Of a stretch of DNA of 64,000 nt, positions 8,876 through 18,495 are shown one piece after another; position 1 is the stretch's first letter; each line of letters begins with the position of its first letter. A program made the translations under genes and the position numbers. Below the pieces are notes generated by a model that was not told the origin of the DNA, did not search any database, and saw only the letters and a list, made by a program, of their open reading frames with translations. Location of the stretch: assembly GCF_024347355.1 (NCBI RefSeq), contig NZ_AP025465.1, positions 2,170,001 through 2,234,000 on the forward strand, in the 5' to 3' direction. This DNA comes from Vibrio chagasii (GTDB lineage: Bacteria; Pseudomonadota; Gammaproteobacteria; Enterobacterales; Vibrionaceae).

Positions 8876-9445
8876 TTGACTTTACAAGATATTCTTGCGC
8901 TTCCAGAGTTGGAAGGAAAGCTAATCACAGAACACAAAACCATAGGCTTTGTCACTGCAATGGCTGCAGCGCCTAATGTGTTAACCCCTCATGAGTGGCT
9001 ACCGTTCCTTTGGGGTGGCGAAGAAGTTGCTCCTTTCACTGATGGTGAGCAACTAGAAAGCTACATTGAAGTGATCATTGCGCTTTGGAACAAAACTCGT
9101 CCAGAATTAATCGAAGGCACTTGGGTTTGGCCTGAAGCTTGTCAATTAGACGAAGAGGAAGTGGTTAATACTGCTGCTCGTGATTTCTGTGAAGGCTTAC
9201 TTCAAGGCTGGCAGATCGCTCGTGATGATTGGGAAACGCTAATGCCTGAAGATAGCGAAGACAACGCACTGGTTGGCGGCGTTCTACTTTCTCTTAGCAT
9301 GCTTTACGATCCAGAAACCTCAATCGCAACCCTAGCCGAACAAGGTATCGAAGGCCTAGAGCAATTTGAAGAGATCTTCAATGCAGTTCCTGTAATGCTT
9401 TGTGGTCTAACTCAGCGCGGTATTGCACTGGCTGAAGCTCAATAA
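8876..9445 (+). CDS. YgfB/YecA (UPF0149) family protein
   Basis: A 189-residue acidic cytoplasmic protein of the UPF0149 family: N-terminal helical bundle with LPELEGKLITEHKTIGFVTAMAAAP, the family block ARDFCEGLLQGWQIARDDWE, and a C-terminal helical part. It lacks the C-terminal zinc-binding SEC-C tail of YecA proteins. The role of this subgroup is not settled. The only usable start in frame is the TTG at 8876, because the frame is closed by a TAA at 8840 with no ATG between. The original terminator of this gene has been split by an IS element 33 bases past its stop. Confidence 0.85.
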   Translation: MTLQDILALPELEGKLITEHKTIGFVTAMAAAPNVLTPHEWLPFLWGGEEVAPFTDGEQLESYIEVIIALWNKTRPELIEGTWVWPEACQLDEEEVVNTAARDFCEGLLQGWQIARDDWETLMPEDSEDNALVGGVLLSLSMLYDPETSIATLAEQGIEGLEQFEEIFNAVPVMLCGLTQRGIALAEAQ

Positions 9446-9484
9446 AAGTATTCAACAGAAACTACGAAACAAACAGCAAAAGGC

Positions 9485-9495
9485 CTCATGATGAG
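9485..9495 (+). repeat. Left target-site duplication of IS element 1
   Basis: CTCATGATGAG here is repeated exactly at 10931-10941, on the other side of the element. Joining the flanks through one copy rebuilds a perfect terminator: an 11-bp stem beginning AAAAGGCCTCA, a TGA loop and a closing T-run. Confidence 0.93.
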
Positions 9496-9554
9496 TAATA
9501 CCGATCAGTTAAGAAATTTGTGAGATCATTTGACCGATCCTCAAAAGGCTTCAG

Positions 9555-9589
9555 AATCCGATATTAGGAAACTAATATCGGATTTTTTT
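9555..9589 (+). terminator. Insulating hairpin before the transposase start (element 1)
   Basis: A perfect 13-bp stem (AATCCGATATTAG at 9555-9567 with CTAATATCGGATT at 9572-9584) with a GAAA loop and a T-run that runs straight into the transposase ATG at 9590. It looks like a strong intrinsic terminator for transcripts entering from outside. The only purine-rich bases able to act as a ribosome site (GGA) are in its 3' arm, so it would also hide the start. Confidence 0.85.
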
Positions 9590-10921
9590 ATGTCTTTAGA
9601 AAGCCAACTTGCCAATACTTTTCAGTCGTGTAATACCTTCCACCACTTTGAAAAATACTCTGAAATTCTTAGTCCAGAGCTTATCCAGCAAGGTTTTGAG
9701 CAAGCTGGCGTCGCAACCGTTAGAAGAAGACGGTTACCTTTGGAGGCCGTACTTTGGTCCGTTGTTGGAATGAGTCTCTTTCGTCAACAATCTGTTTGGG
9801 ATATTGCTAACCAACTCGATATTGTCCTGCCAGACAGACAACGCTTTGTTGCCCCAAGTGCTGTTGTTCAAGCGAGACAGAGATTAGGCGAAGAAGGCGT
9901 TAAACAAGTCTTTAAGAAGATGGCTACGCATGGCTATCACTCGTCTAATTTCGAAACTTGGTGTGGACTAAACCTTCTATCCGTCGATGGTGTCGTTTGG
10001 AGAACGACAGATACACCTGAAAATCATCAAGAGTTTAAAGCACAGAGCAATCAATCATCGGAGAATATTTACCCTAAGGTACGTATGGTTTGCTTGATGG
10101 AGCTTACAAGTCATCAACTAATCGATAGTACATTCTCTGACTATCGCACCAGCGAAATGCGCCTTGCAGAAGAACTCATCGAACAAACCCCCGATCATTC
10201 GCTGACTATTTTTGACAAAGGATACTACTCTCTAGGGCTACTTAATCGCTGGAATAAGGTAGGCAAAGAAAGGCATTGGATGCTTCCTGTGAGAAAAGAC
10301 TTCCAGTATGAAGTCGTTCATAAATACAGTCAGAGTGACGCTATCGTTGATATAAAAACGACACCTCAGGCAAGAAAGAAGTTCAGTGATCTCCCTGAGA
10401 CAATAGAAGCAAGGTTAGTGTCGAAAATCATCAAAGGGAAGACATATCAGGTACTTACATCAATGCGTGATGGGTTACGCTTTCCTGGTGAAGACATCGT
10501 AGAGCTTTATCGCTATCGTTGGGAAATCGAATTAGGCTATCGGGAAATGAAGCAAACCTTGCTTGATAGTGAGTATACATTACGAAGTAAGCGCCCAGAT
10601 ATGGTCAAGCAGGAGCTCTGGGGGATTTTGCTCGCCTATAACCTTATAAGACAAGTTATGACAAAGGCTGCGATTAAATTAGATAGCGTCTGGCCAAATC
10701 AATTAAGCTTTACGAGTAGTGCTATGGCTGTGACTCAATACTTCGCGGCTTTACCTTTAACGAGTCCTGGAAAACTTCCTAAACATTATGAAGTCTTACT
10801 CAAGCAAATATCCATGTTTACCCTGCCACCTCGAAGAGAAGATAGAAGTTACCCTCGTTGGGTGAAACTGAAACCCCAAAAATATGCAACGAACAGGAAA
10901 AATGCCAGTCAGCTTAACTGA
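9590..10921 (+). CDS. IS4-group DDE transposase (element 1)
   Basis: A 443-residue transposase close in length and sequence to E. coli IS4 InsG (442): [53 protein letters not shown] (first Asp), [16 protein letters not shown] (second Asp) and [16 protein letters not shown], which holds the Y-2-R-3-E-6-K signature with the catalytic Glu. The frame is open back to 9530, but the ATG at 9590 fits the family start; the upstream part lies in the hairpin. The gene is intact, so the element may be active. Its stop lies in the loop region of the right-end hairpin. Confidence 0.95.
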   Translation: MSLESQLANTFQSCNTFHHFEKYSEILSPELIQQGFEQAGVATVRRRRLPLEAVLWSVVGMSLFRQQSVWDIANQLDIVLPDRQRFVAPSAVVQARQRLGEEGVKQVFKKMATHGYHSSNFETWCGLNLLSVDGVVWRTTDTPENHQEFKAQSNQSSENIYPKVRMVCLMELTSHQLIDSTFSDYRTSEMRLAEELIEQTPDHSLTIFDKGYYSLGLLNRWNKVGKERHWMLPVRKDFQYEVVHKYSQSDAIVDIKTTPQARKKFSDLPETIEARLVSKIIKGKTYQVLTSMRDGLRFPGEDIVELYRYRWEIELGYREMKQTLLDSEYTLRSKRPDMVKQELWGILLAYNLIRQVMTKAAIKLDSVWPNQLSFTSSAMAVTQYFAALPLTSPGKLPKHYEVLLKQISMFTLPPRREDRSYPRWVKLKPQKYATNRKNASQLN

Positions 10922-10929
10922 CTGGCATT
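10901..10929 (-). terminator. Right-end hairpin of element 1 facing outside transcripts
   Basis: A perfect 12-bp stem (AATGCCAGTCAG at 10901-10912 with CTGACTGGCATT at 10918-10929). Read on the minus strand it is followed by TTTTT, so it should stop transcripts coming from the K+ channel gene, whose own terminator was split by the insertion. Confidence 0.75.
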
Positions 10930-10930
10930 A

Positions 10931-10941
10931 CTCATGATGAG
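10931..10941 (+). repeat. Right target-site duplication of IS element 1
   Basis: Second exact copy of CTCATGATGAG. It is directly followed by GCCTTTTTT, the 3' arm and T-run of the split terminator. Confidence 0.93.
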
Positions 10942-11021
10942 GCCTTTTTTAATGCGAAAATGTCCAGTAACGCGAAACTCTCTAGTACACGAAAAGCGCT
11001 CACATCGAAAAGAATCGCGCC

Positions 11022-12053
11022 TTAAAAACCTTTCCAATCAAAGTCATCGATACGCTCATCGGCAATATAGAACAACTTAGTACCGCTACTGACGACTTGA
11101 TCCAATTCTGGGTTGAGCTCAATACCGTTTCCAGAGTCTATCGCAATCAAAGTCGCTTGATACTTCTCTTTAAACACAGAGAAAATTGGCGCCACAGTCA
11201 CAGGTTCGGCATCTTGAGGGTAGTAGGTCGAATACTGCGTCATACCTCTCGTCGAGCTAAGCAGCTCTTGGTGCAGCGCACTAGATCCCGGATCGACCGC
11301 AGCCTTTGCGAGCATCTCCGCGCCTACCGCAGGAATACACTCAGAGTTTGGGCAATGTTTATGTAGCAGGTCACTCAATGCCTCATCTTTAAAGTAAACC
11401 AACAGATGAGCTTCTGGGTTTCGGTTGGCACAGTAAAGTGCAGCAGATAAAGTAATATCATCTTCAGGGTTATCAATCAGAATACAGCTGGCTGATTCAA
11501 TCCCCGTCTTTTCCATCTCTTTACCATCAGTGTAGCTATTCACTTTCACGAAACTGATCTCACCAGGGAGTGGGTTTTCAATGTCTGAACGCGTACATAA
11601 CACGATTGGACGCCTACCCGTCTCTTCATGCTGGAGCATACGGATAAGGTGAATGGTTCTTTGCTCATTCCACCCCAACATTAAAATATGATTTTCCACT
11701 CGTACTCTCCTTTTTCCTAACAAGCCAGCTCGCCAATATTCAACACCTTCTGTGGCAACCTTACCGAGTAACGCAGCAAACAGACTAAGTCCACCCGGAA
11801 TCACAAATAGAATGACAATCCATCGACCCGCTTCTGTCGTCGGTGATAAGTCGCCATACCCTACTGTCGAAGCGGTCACCACTAAGTAATACGCGAATGT
11901 AGTAAACGAACTGGTTAAGTCCGTCTCACCCACCAAATACAAACTCGACCATGAAATAAACACATAGCCTAGAAAAGTAAACAGTAGGTTTTTGCCGTTC
12001 AAAACAAAGATGTTTGCTTTGATCCAACGTTTGAGTTGCAACCAGATTATCAT
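11022..12053 (-). CDS. Potassium channel with RCK/TrkA-N domain
   Basis: A 343-residue two-helix potassium channel. Helices at about residues 22-42 and 72-97 flank the pore loop with the selectivity filter TVGYGD at 63-68. A cytoplasmic RCK (TrkA-N, Rossmann) domain follows from about residue 121 (NHILMLGWNEQRTIHLI), then a C-terminal part that may be a TrkA-C-like domain. The layout matches MthK/Kch-type ligand-gated K+ channels, here without the extra helices of E. coli Kch. The gene is monocistronic and converges on the UPF0149 gene across the IS element. Confidence 0.9.
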   Translation of the reverse strand: MIIWLQLKRWIKANIFVLNGKNLLFTFLGYVFISWSSLYLVGETDLTSSFTTFAYYLVVTASTVGYGDLSPTTEAGRWIVILFVIPGGLSLFAALLGKVATEGVEYWRAGLLGKRRVRVENHILMLGWNEQRTIHLIRMLQHEETGRRPIVLCTRSDIENPLPGEISFVKVNSYTDGKEMEKTGIESASCILIDNPEDDITLSAALYCANRNPEAHLLVYFKDEALSDLLHKHCPNSECIPAVGAEMLAKAAVDPGSSALHQELLSSTRGMTQYSTYYPQDAEPVTVAPIFSVFKEKYQATLIAIDSGNGIELNPELDQVVSSGTKLFYIADERIDDFDWKGF

Positions 12054-12178
12054 TCGAGCCTCAAATCCTTCGTTCTTACTTACATGCTAGAAAAAATACG
12101 CGATATCAACAAGATGAATCATCAGAAAAAAGATACATGCTCACAAGGTTGATATTAGCAGGCTATCTTTCGGTACAA

Positions 12179-12205
12179 AAAAACCAGCACTAAAGGCTGG
12201 TTTTT
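12179..12205 (-). terminator. Terminator of nadA
   Basis: A 10-bp stem (AAAAACCAGC at 12179-12188 with GCTGGTTTTT at 12196-12205) with a 7-base loop and further T on the minus strand, 25 bases past the nadA stop. Confidence 0.85.
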
Positions 12206-12229
12206 AAATTAGTCAGATAAGTAAGCCGC

Positions 12230-13291
12230 TTACGCGTTGCCTTTTACCTGCATGTTTAACTGCTCTGCGAAATCTAACATACGGTTCAATGGGATAAGCG
12301 ATTTAACACGTAGCTCGTCAGAAACGAAGATTTCGTGTTGCTCACCGCCATTCTCAAGTGCGTTTTCAATTGCCTCAAGACCGTTCATTGCCATCCAAGG
12401 ACAGTGTGCACAACTACGACAAGTTGCACCAGCACCCGCCGTTGGCGCTTCAATCAGCTCTTTTTCAGGAACCAGTTGTTGCATCTTGAAGAAGATGCCT
12501 TTGTCTGTCGCGACAATCATCTGTGGATGCGGCAGCTCTTTCGCTTTCTTGATTAGTTGGCTAGTAGAACCAACAGCATCAGCCAACTCTACAACACTTG
12601 CTGGAGATTCTGGGTGCACAAGAATTGCCGCTTCAGGGTATACCGACTTCATCTTTCTCAATGCATCTGCAGAGAACTCATCGTGAACGATACACTCACC
12701 TTGCCAAAGTAACATGTCAGCGCCGGTTTGATTCGCGATGTAAGAACCTAAGTGACGGTCAGGCCCCCAAATGATTGGCTTACCTTCAGCGTCTAGGCTC
12801 TCAACGATTTCCAAAGCAATGCTCGACGTAACCACCCAGTCTGCACGAGCTTTAACAGCCGCAGAAGTGTTTGCGTATACAACCACTGTGTGTTCAGGGT
12901 GAGCATCACAAAATTCTGTAAATTTATCAGCAGGACAGCCAAGGTCTAATGAACATTCAGCTTCAAGCGTTGGCATTAGAATGCGTTTTTCAGGAGTAAG
13001 GATCTTCGCAGACTCACCCATAAAGCGAACACCAGCGATGATCAAAGTGCTTGCTGAGTGACGGTTACCGAATTTAGCCATTTCTAATGAATCGCCAACG
13101 AAACCACCAGTTTCTTCTGCCAGCGCCTGAATTTCAGGATCTGTGTAGTAGTGTGCAATTAGAACTGCATCTTTTTCTTGAAGTAGTTTTTTGATGTTTG
13201 CGATGTGGGCCTGCTTCTGAGCGTCGCTCAGTGGAACTGGCTTAGGCGGAAACGGGTAAACTGTATCGATTTTATCTAGTATATGACTCAT
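12230..13291 (-). CDS. nadA: Quinolinate synthase NadA
   Basis: A 353-residue enzyme that condenses iminoaspartate with dihydroxyacetone phosphate to give quinolinate, the second step of de novo NAD synthesis. It holds a 4Fe-4S cluster; candidate ligands are Cys in AECSLDLGC and in the late [13 protein letters not shown] block. Also typical are [24 protein letters not shown] and [11 protein letters not shown]. The ATG at 13291 (MSHILDKID) fits the family length (347 in E. coli); an upstream start at 13309 would add six unconserved residues. It is monocistronic with its own terminator. The partner nadB is not in the window. Confidence 0.96.
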   Translation of the reverse strand: MSHILDKIDTVYPFPPKPVPLSDAQKQAHIANIKKLLQEKDAVLIAHYYTDPEIQALAEETGGFVGDSLEMAKFGNRHSASTLIIAGVRFMGESAKILTPEKRILMPTLEAECSLDLGCPADKFTEFCDAHPEHTVVVYANTSAAVKARADWVVTSSIALEIVESLDAEGKPIIWGPDRHLGSYIANQTGADMLLWQGECIVHDEFSADALRKMKSVYPEAAILVHPESPASVVELADAVGSTSQLIKKAKELPHPQMIVATDKGIFFKMQQLVPEKELIEAPTAGAGATCRSCAHCPWMAMNGLEAIENALENGGEQHEIFVSDELRVKSLIPLNRMLDFAEQLNMQVKGNA

Positions 13292-13406
13292 TGCTCTTGC
13301 TCTACGCAACTTCTTCCGAGAATCCGAGTATTCTACACAGGACAGGCATGAGGATCAAAAAGGATTGGTTGTAAGCAAGCACGATTGGGTATTGAAGCGG
13401 GTATAA

Positions 13407-13429
13407 AAAAGAGGCGCCTTGGCACCTCT
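13407..13429 (-). terminator. Terminator of the tol-pal operon
   Basis: A stem of about 8-9 bp (AGAGG-GC with GC-CCTCT, one G-U pair) followed on the minus strand by TTTTTT, directly past the cpoB stop. Confidence 0.8.
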
Positions 13430-13437
13430 ATTTGATT

Positions 13438-14223
13438 TTATAAGTGGGTTTGTGCCACTTTGGCCGAAGCACTGTTTGGGTACTCGGTAACGACTTGTTG
13501 GTAATATTTCTTAGCTTGCGCCGCATTGTTATTGCGCGCTGCTATGTCACCAAGCTTAACCAGTGCGTCCGCTCGCTTGTTTGAGTCTTTGTAAGACACA
13601 ACAGCGGCAAAGCTCTTCACGGCTTCTTTATCTTGCTTCTTAGCAAAATAAAGCTGACCTAACCAGTAATGAGAATTAGGTGTGAAGGTAGAATCTGGGA
13701 AGTCTTTTTGAAACTTCTGGAATGCAGCAATTGCACCCGTGTAGTCTCGTTGCTTGAGAATCATGTCTACAGCATTTTGATAAGAAGTCTGCTCATCGAC
13801 ATCAGTACTGAACGTACCAGAAGCTTCTTTAGAGCCTTCGCTCGCGGCTACTGCTACTGTTGCGGTACCTGCTGCTTTCACCTCACCTCTTACTCTATCA
13901 AGCTCGATAAAGAGTTCACGTTGGCGCTCTAGCATTTGTTTCATATCGTAACTGTTGCGCTCTAGCTCACCACGAAGTTCACTGATTTCCAGTGCCATGT
14001 CGTCGATTTGCTGTTGCATTTGAAGCTGAACAAGATTGCGATTTTGAAGCAGGCGCTCTAAACGCTCAATATCTGATTCGTTAGATGCTGATCTAGAGGA
14101 AGAAGAAGTTGAATTGGTTGCGGTGCTATTGAGATCGGATACTGGAGCTGGTGCAGCGAACGCAGTGTTCGCTGCACTTGCCAGTAACGAAAGCAAAATA
14201 ACTCGCTTTGTGTTACTGAACAT
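13438..14223 (-). CDS. cpoB: CpoB (YbgF), Tol-Pal system TPR protein
   Basis: A 261-residue periplasmic protein. A signal peptide (about residues 1-23, ending TAFA before APAP) is followed by a Ser/Asn-rich stretch, an N-terminal coiled coil (about 45-110, RLERLLQNRNLVQLQMQQ) and TPR repeats in the last 120 residues (YQNAVDMILKQRDYTGAI, DSTFTPNSHYWLGQLYF, KADALVKLGDIAARNN-like spacing). CpoB links Tol activity to peptidoglycan synthesis during division. The start at 14223 has GAGG upstream; the TTG at 14238 lies in that ribosome site. It is the last gene of the tol-pal operon. Confidence 0.93.
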   Translation of the reverse strand: MFSNTKRVILLSLLASAANTAFAAPAPVSDLNSTATNSTSSSSRSASNESDIERLERLLQNRNLVQLQMQQQIDDMALEISELRGELERNSYDMKQMLERQRELFIELDRVRGEVKAAGTATVAVAASEGSKEASGTFSTDVDEQTSYQNAVDMILKQRDYTGAIAAFQKFQKDFPDSTFTPNSHYWLGQLYFAKKQDKEAVKSFAAVVSYKDSNKRADALVKLGDIAARNNNAAQAKKYYQQVVTEYPNSASAKVAQTHL

Positions 14224-14256
14224 GAGGCAATTCCTCAATTAAATAGCTTACTAAGA

Positions 14257-14799
14257 TTAGTAAACTAGTACTGCGCGACGGTTTTTAGCGTACACATCTT
14301 CAGATTGACCTAGAAGAAGTGGCTTCTCTTCACCGTAGCTTACGATAGAGATTTGGTCAGCTTGAACACCTAGAGCTTGTAGGTATTTTGCAACAGCTTG
14401 TGCACGACGCTCGCCAAGTGCGATGTTGTACTCAGGAGTACCGCGCTCATCAGCGTGACCTTCGATAGTTACTTTCATGTCTACGTTCTTAACTAGGTAA
14501 GCTGCGTGAGCTGCTAGCATTTCTTCGTAGTCGCCAGCGATAGTAGAGTTATCGAATGCGAAGTAGATTGTTTGAGTTTCACGTAGTGCTTGCTCTTTAA
14601 GCTCTTGCTCAGACAGTTGACCGTTAGCGTCAATTGGCGTTACAACAGTTGTATCTACGTTGCCTTCTGAACCAGAAGTTGTTTGGTTGCTTTCAGTACC
14701 AGAAGTTGCAGATGTTGCTTCATCAGTTGAGCTACATGCCGTTACTGCCATCACTGGTAGTGCAATCATCAAGCCTTTAAGAACTTTATTAAGTTGCAT
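14257..14799 (-). CDS. pal: Peptidoglycan-associated lipoprotein Pal
   Basis: A 180-residue outer-membrane lipoprotein: signal peptide with lipobox VTAC, lipidated Cys22, a Ser/Thr-rich linker to about residue 55, then an OmpA-like peptidoglycan-binding domain. The latter has [29 protein letters not shown] and [15 protein letters not shown], the standard contacts for diaminopimelate. Pal binds TolB and TolA and pulls the outer membrane in at division. It sits between tolB and cpoB, as in other gamma-proteobacteria. Confidence 0.97.
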   Translation of the reverse strand: MQLNKVLKGLMIALPVMAVTACSSTDEATSATSGTESNQTTSGSEGNVDTTVVTPIDANGQLSEQELKEQALRETQTIYFAFDNSTIAGDYEEMLAAHAAYLVKNVDMKVTIEGHADERGTPEYNIALGERRAQAVAKYLQALGVQADQISIVSYGEEKPLLLGQSEDVYAKNRRAVLVY

Positions 14800-14910
14800 C
14801 GTTTTTTCCTTACGTTATCAAACTTAGTTTCTACAGCCGACTAAGTGCTATAGATAGTTAATGCCACAATAGTTAACACTATCAATAGCTAAAAGAATCT
14901 GTGACTTTTC

Positions 14911-16266
14911 CTAGAGGAACGGTGACCATGCCGGCGCTCTTACGCGTCCGTTGGTAGCCGGTAATCTAGCTTTAAAGCGACCATCGATAGAAACCATCGA
15001 TAGTACGTTCGTCTTGTTGTAAATAGAGCTATAGATAACCATACCTCCATTTGGTGCAATACTTGGGGATTCGTCTAACAATGTTTTTGTTAGTACTTGA
15101 ACCGCACCGGTTTCCAAATCTTGTTTAGCCAAGTTAAAACCTGAGTTGCTGCGATTTACCATTATCAGGAATCGTCCATCAGGGGTAATCTGGCCACCTA
15201 AGTTTTGGCTACCTTGCCAAGTAATACGAGAAGTCGAATTATTGGACAAATTTACATTATATATCTGAGGTTTACCACCACGATCAGACGTAAAAATAAG
15301 AGACTTGCCATCTGGATGCCAGAATGGTTCCGTATTATTCGAACGGCCGCGGGTAATTTGAGTCAGTTTACGGGATGCGAGGTCAAGTGTGTACACCTGA
15401 AGGCTGCCCGTTTTCGACAATACTAGCGCTAGTTTTTTACCGTCAGGAGAGAATCTTGGCGCACCATTATGACGTGGGTATGACGTCACTTTCTCACGTT
15501 CACCCGTGTAAATATTCATGATGAAGATTTCAGCTTGGCCATTCTGGAAGCTTACGTACGCAAGCTTTTTACCGTCTGGTGACCATGAAGGCGACATTAG
15601 AGGCTGCTTAGAGCGAAGTACTAGGCGCTCATTGAAACCATCGTAGTCTGCTACGCGAAGCTGGTACGGGTATTTGTCTTTGTCATTCACAACAACGTAA
15701 GAGATACGTGTTAGAAACGCGCCTTTTTCACCTGTTAGCTCTTCATAAACCAAGTCAGAGATACGGTGTGCGTACTCTCTTAAGCGCTTACCTGGTACGG
15801 TCGCTTTCTTGTTGAACAACACGTGATCTTTAGAAAGCACCAATTGACCTTCATCGCTTAACGCTCGGCTTTGTCCTTTCGTCAGCTGACCACGAACAAT
15901 ATCGATCAGTTGGTAATTCACCACGTACTGCCCTTCGGCGTTCTTCGTGATGCTACCTGTTAATAGTGAATCAACACCTAGGTTTGTCCAAGCGTCAAAG
16001 TTCACCTCAGTTTCGCTGTAAGGCGTTTGCGGCATTTTGCTTGTCGCAACTGGGCTAAACTTACCACTGCGCTGTAAGTCAGAAGCGATAACCGCTGACA
16101 CATCGTGTGGTAGTGGCTCTGCACCTTCCCAGCGGAAAGGTACGATAGCAATAGGTCGTGCAGAGTTAATACCGTCTGTTATGACAATCTCTAATTTGGC
16201 AAAAGCTGAACTAGAAAAAAGACAAGCCATAACAAACAAGCTTTTGAAAAAGTTACCTTTAAGCAT
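14911..16266 (-). CDS. tolB: Tol-Pal system beta-propeller protein TolB
   Basis: A 451-residue periplasmic protein. The signal peptide ends at about residue 23 (SSAFA before KLEIVITDG), and the mature start carries the TolA/Pal-switching segment. An alpha/beta domain (about 25-165) is followed by a six-bladed propeller whose repeats show as [49 protein letters not shown] and [15 protein letters not shown]. It starts 17 bases after the tolA stop, so the two are cotranscribed. Confidence 0.97.
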   Translation of the reverse strand: MLKGNFFKSLFVMACLFSSSAFAKLEIVITDGINSARPIAIVPFRWEGAEPLPHDVSAVIASDLQRSGKFSPVATSKMPQTPYSETEVNFDAWTNLGVDSLLTGSITKNAEGQYVVNYQLIDIVRGQLTKGQSRALSDEGQLVLSKDHVLFNKKATVPGKRLREYAHRISDLVYEELTGEKGAFLTRISYVVVNDKDKYPYQLRVADYDGFNERLVLRSKQPLMSPSWSPDGKKLAYVSFQNGQAEIFIMNIYTGEREKVTSYPRHNGAPRFSPDGKKLALVLSKTGSLQVYTLDLASRKLTQITRGRSNNTEPFWHPDGKSLIFTSDRGGKPQIYNVNLSNNSTSRITWQGSQNLGGQITPDGRFLIMVNRSNSGFNLAKQDLETGAVQVLTKTLLDESPSIAPNGGMVIYSSIYNKTNVLSMVSIDGRFKARLPATNGRVRAPAWSPFL

Positions 16267-16283
16267 AAGTTATCCATTTCTCA

Positions 16284-17351
16284 TTATGGGCTAAACCGAA
16301 AGTCAAAATCTCGGAATATGTTTTGTAGTGATGAATCCTGTGGAAAATCAAACTCTCTCGCTTTAACTGTGGCAGCCTTAGCTGCTGAACACAGCTGACG
16401 ATTGCCACTAACAACAGAGACCCTCTTGACTACTGCTTTATTTCCACCGATTGGTGTCAATTGAATGTTAAGAACACATTCTTCACCACGGAATGAATCT
16501 TCCATAAGCAGATTACGCTGTACCGTTTGTTGATAAATCGATATATATCTAGCCTTCTCATCTTCTAAGTGCTGATTCAATGCAGCATTGTTACTAGTTT
16601 GTTCACTCTCTAACCCTGCAAAGATATCGTTCAGTGCAGCTTCTTGCTGTTTACGCTCTTTCTCAGCTCTGGCTGCCGCCTCTTTTGCTTTACGGGCCTT
16701 CTCTGCTGCGGCTGCCGCTTCTTTCTCTTTCGCTATACGCTGCTTCTCAGCACGTTCAGCGGCTTCTTTTTCTTTACGAGCTTTTTCAGCGGACTCTTGC
16801 GCAGCTTTTTCTTTTGCCACGCGTTCTTGTTCCGCTTTTGCAATCGCTGCTTCTTTCGCTTTACGCTCTTGCTCTGCTTTCACTAGAGCCGCCTCTTTTA
16901 ACTTACGGTCAGCTTCTGCTTTAGCGGCTTTCTTCTTCTCTTGCTCTAAACGGGCTTGTTCAGCTTTGCGTTTCTTCTCATTTTCGACACGTCGCTTTTC
17001 TGCTTCCCGAGCGGCTTTCGCATCTTTCGCTTGTTGCTCTTTTAGCTTACGGATGTTTTCTTCTTCAGCTTTACGGTTTTTCTCTAGCCTTTCGCTTTCG
17101 CGTCGCAGTTTATCTAAACGTTCTTGCTCTTTCTTACTTGCCGCTTCACGTTGTTGACGGATTTGCTGAGCTTGTTGACGAACCAATTGAGGGTCGATAA
17201 CGACAGCCTGAACCATCTGCCCCGTAGGTTTTGGTTCAGACATAGTAAAATCCGCTCCCCAAATGAGAGCAACGAATAAGACAACGTGCAGCCCAAGTGA
17301 AATTAGAAGCGGCTTTTTGAAACTATTGGATTTTTTATTATTCGCTTTCAT
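16284..17351 (-). CDS. tolA: Tol-Pal system protein TolA
   Basis: A 355-residue protein spanning the envelope. One N-terminal membrane helix (about residues 13-32, PLLISLGLHVVLFVALIW) contacts TolQ and TolR. A very long charged helical domain rich in Ala, Lys, Glu and Arg (about 60-245) crosses the periplasm. A small C-terminal domain (about 250-355, with ECVLNIQLTPIGG and CSAAKAATVKAREF) binds TolB and Pal. The low-complexity middle part creates long open frames on the opposite strand that are not genes. It starts 13 bases past the tolR stop. Confidence 0.96.
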   Translation of the reverse strand: MKANNKKSNSFKKPLLISLGLHVVLFVALIWGADFTMSEPKPTGQMVQAVVIDPQLVRQQAQQIRQQREAASKKEQERLDKLRRESERLEKNRKAEEENIRKLKEQQAKDAKAAREAEKRRVENEKKRKAEQARLEQEKKKAAKAEADRKLKEAALVKAEQERKAKEAAIAKAEQERVAKEKAAQESAEKARKEKEAAERAEKQRIAKEKEAAAAAEKARKAKEAAARAEKERKQQEAALNDIFAGLESEQTSNNAALNQHLEDEKARYISIYQQTVQRNLLMEDSFRGEECVLNIQLTPIGGNKAVVKRVSVVSGNRQLCSAAKAATVKAREFDFPQDSSLQNIFRDFDFRFSP

Positions 17352-17364
17352 GAATGCTACGGAG

Positions 17365-17808
17365 CTATTCCCTTATATCCGTTAAAAGGCCAACCTTTGG
17401 CACGCCTGCACGGCTTAATTCATCAAGTAACAAAACCACTTCAGCGTAAGGAGTAGCAGCATCGCCGCCTACCGCCACTGGAGAATTCGGTTTCAAAGAC
17501 AGTTCAGCTTTTACTCGAACGATAATATCTTCCAATGACAAGCCACGCTGCACCTCTTCGTCATTGACGCTTAGGCCAAGTTCACCATCTTTGTTCACTT
17601 CAACGATAATGAAGCTCGCATTGTCGTCGCCTAATAAATCTTGCGCTGACTTAGCGGTTGAAGCCTGAGGCAGTTCAACATCTACACCTTGAGTAACAAA
17701 CGGTGACGTCACCATAAAAATGATCAGCAGTACGAGCATAACGTCGATATAAGGTACAACGTTAATCTCAGCTGTCATTTTACGTTTTTTAGGTTGGTAT
17801 CCAGCCAT
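17365..17808 (-). CDS. tolR: Tol-Pal system protein TolR
   Basis: A 147-residue ExbD/TolR-family protein: one membrane helix (about residues 18-38, VVPYIDVMLVLLIIFMVTSPF) with the essential proton-path Asp in YIDVML, then a periplasmic domain ending with GVPKVGLLTDIR. With TolQ it forms the proton-driven motor that powers TolA. It lies 3 bases after the tolQ stop. Confidence 0.96.
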   Translation of the reverse strand: MAGYQPKKRKMTAEINVVPYIDVMLVLLIIFMVTSPFVTQGVDVELPQASTAKSAQDLLGDDNASFIIVEVNKDGELGLSVNDEEVQRGLSLEDIIVRVKAELSLKPNSPVAVGGDAATPYAEVVLLLDELSRAGVPKVGLLTDIRE

Positions 17809-17811
17809 CTA

Positions 17812-18495
17812 TTATTCCCTGCCAGCCATCGCTTGACGGTGAAGAATGCTGTGGAACTCTTCAGAGAAAGTCGCGTAGTTATGTTCTAGCTTACCAACAC
17901 TGCTACTAAAGCGGTTGTATGCCATTACAGCAGGAATCGCAGCGAAGAGCCCCATTGCTGTTGCGATCAGAGCCTCTGCAATACCTGGTGCAACCATCGC
18001 AAGTGTCGCTTGCTTCACTTCACCTAACGCGATGAATGAGTGCATGATACCCCAAACGGTACCAAACAGGCCGATGTATGGACTGATAGAACCAACCGTC
18101 GCCAAGAAAGGTAAGTTAGTTTCTAGCTCATCCACTTCACGAGCCACTGCTACGCGCATTGCACGACCAGTGCCTTCCATGATGAAGTCGGGAGATGTCG
18201 CATTCGATTTGCGAAGGCGTGCGAATTCAGTAAAGCCTGCGTAGAAAATCTCTTCAGTTCCAGAAAGCTCATCTTTGCGCTTGTTGCTCTCTTGGTACAA
18301 CTTAGCCAAATCAACACCAGACCAGAATTTATCTTCGAAGACTTCTGCTTGTTTAGAAGCTTGAGATAGCACTTTACTTCTTTTTATGATCATTGCCCAA
18401 GAAACGACAGACATGCCCATAAGAGTCAGCATGACCATCTTAACTAGTAAACTAGCTTCTAGAATTAGGCCTAAGATTGAGATTTCAGCAGTCAC
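17812..18495 (-). CDS. tolQ: Tol-Pal system proton channel TolQ
   Basis: A 227-residue ExbB/TolQ-family protein with three membrane helices: about residues 15-37 ([20 protein letters not shown]), then a pair with [25 protein letters not shown] and [19 protein letters not shown], which hold the conserved Thr and Gly residues of the motor pore. Its start overlaps the end of ybgC by 11 bases, giving translational coupling. Confidence 0.97.
   Translation of the reverse strand: MTAEISILGLILEASLLVKMVMLTLMGMSVVSWAMIIKRSKVLSQASKQAEVFEDKFWSGVDLAKLYQESNKRKDELSGTEEIFYAGFTEFARLRKSNATSPDFIMEGTGRAMRVAVAREVDELETNLPFLATVGSISPYIGLFGTVWGIMHSFIALGEVKQATLAMVAPGIAEALIATAMGLFAAIPAVMAYNRFSSSVGKLEHNYATFSEEFHSILHRQAMAGRE

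Larger units (their letters stand above)
9496..10930 (+). mobile_element. IS4-group insertion sequence (element 1), complete
   Basis: A 1435-bp element with 18-bp imperfect terminal inverted repeats: the left end reads TAATACCGATCAGTTAAG and the right end, read inward, TAATGCCAGTCAGTTAAG (15 of 18 match). It is flanked by an 11-bp direct repeat, CTCATGATGAG (9485-9495 and 10931-10941). Ends, size and duplication length agree with E. coli IS4 (about 1.43 kb, 18-bp ends, 11-13 bp duplication). It holds one transposase gene and two inward-facing hairpins. The exact repeat and intact transposase suggest a recent, possibly still mobile insertion. It sits inside the terminator shared by the UPF0149 gene and the convergent K+ channel gene. 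Confidence 0.95.

Noticed and set aside
16588..17157. Long open frames on the plus strand opposite tolA
   Set aside because: They mirror the Ala/Lys/Glu-rich coiled region of tolA; the low-complexity codons avoid stops on the other strand. No ribosome site or family likeness.
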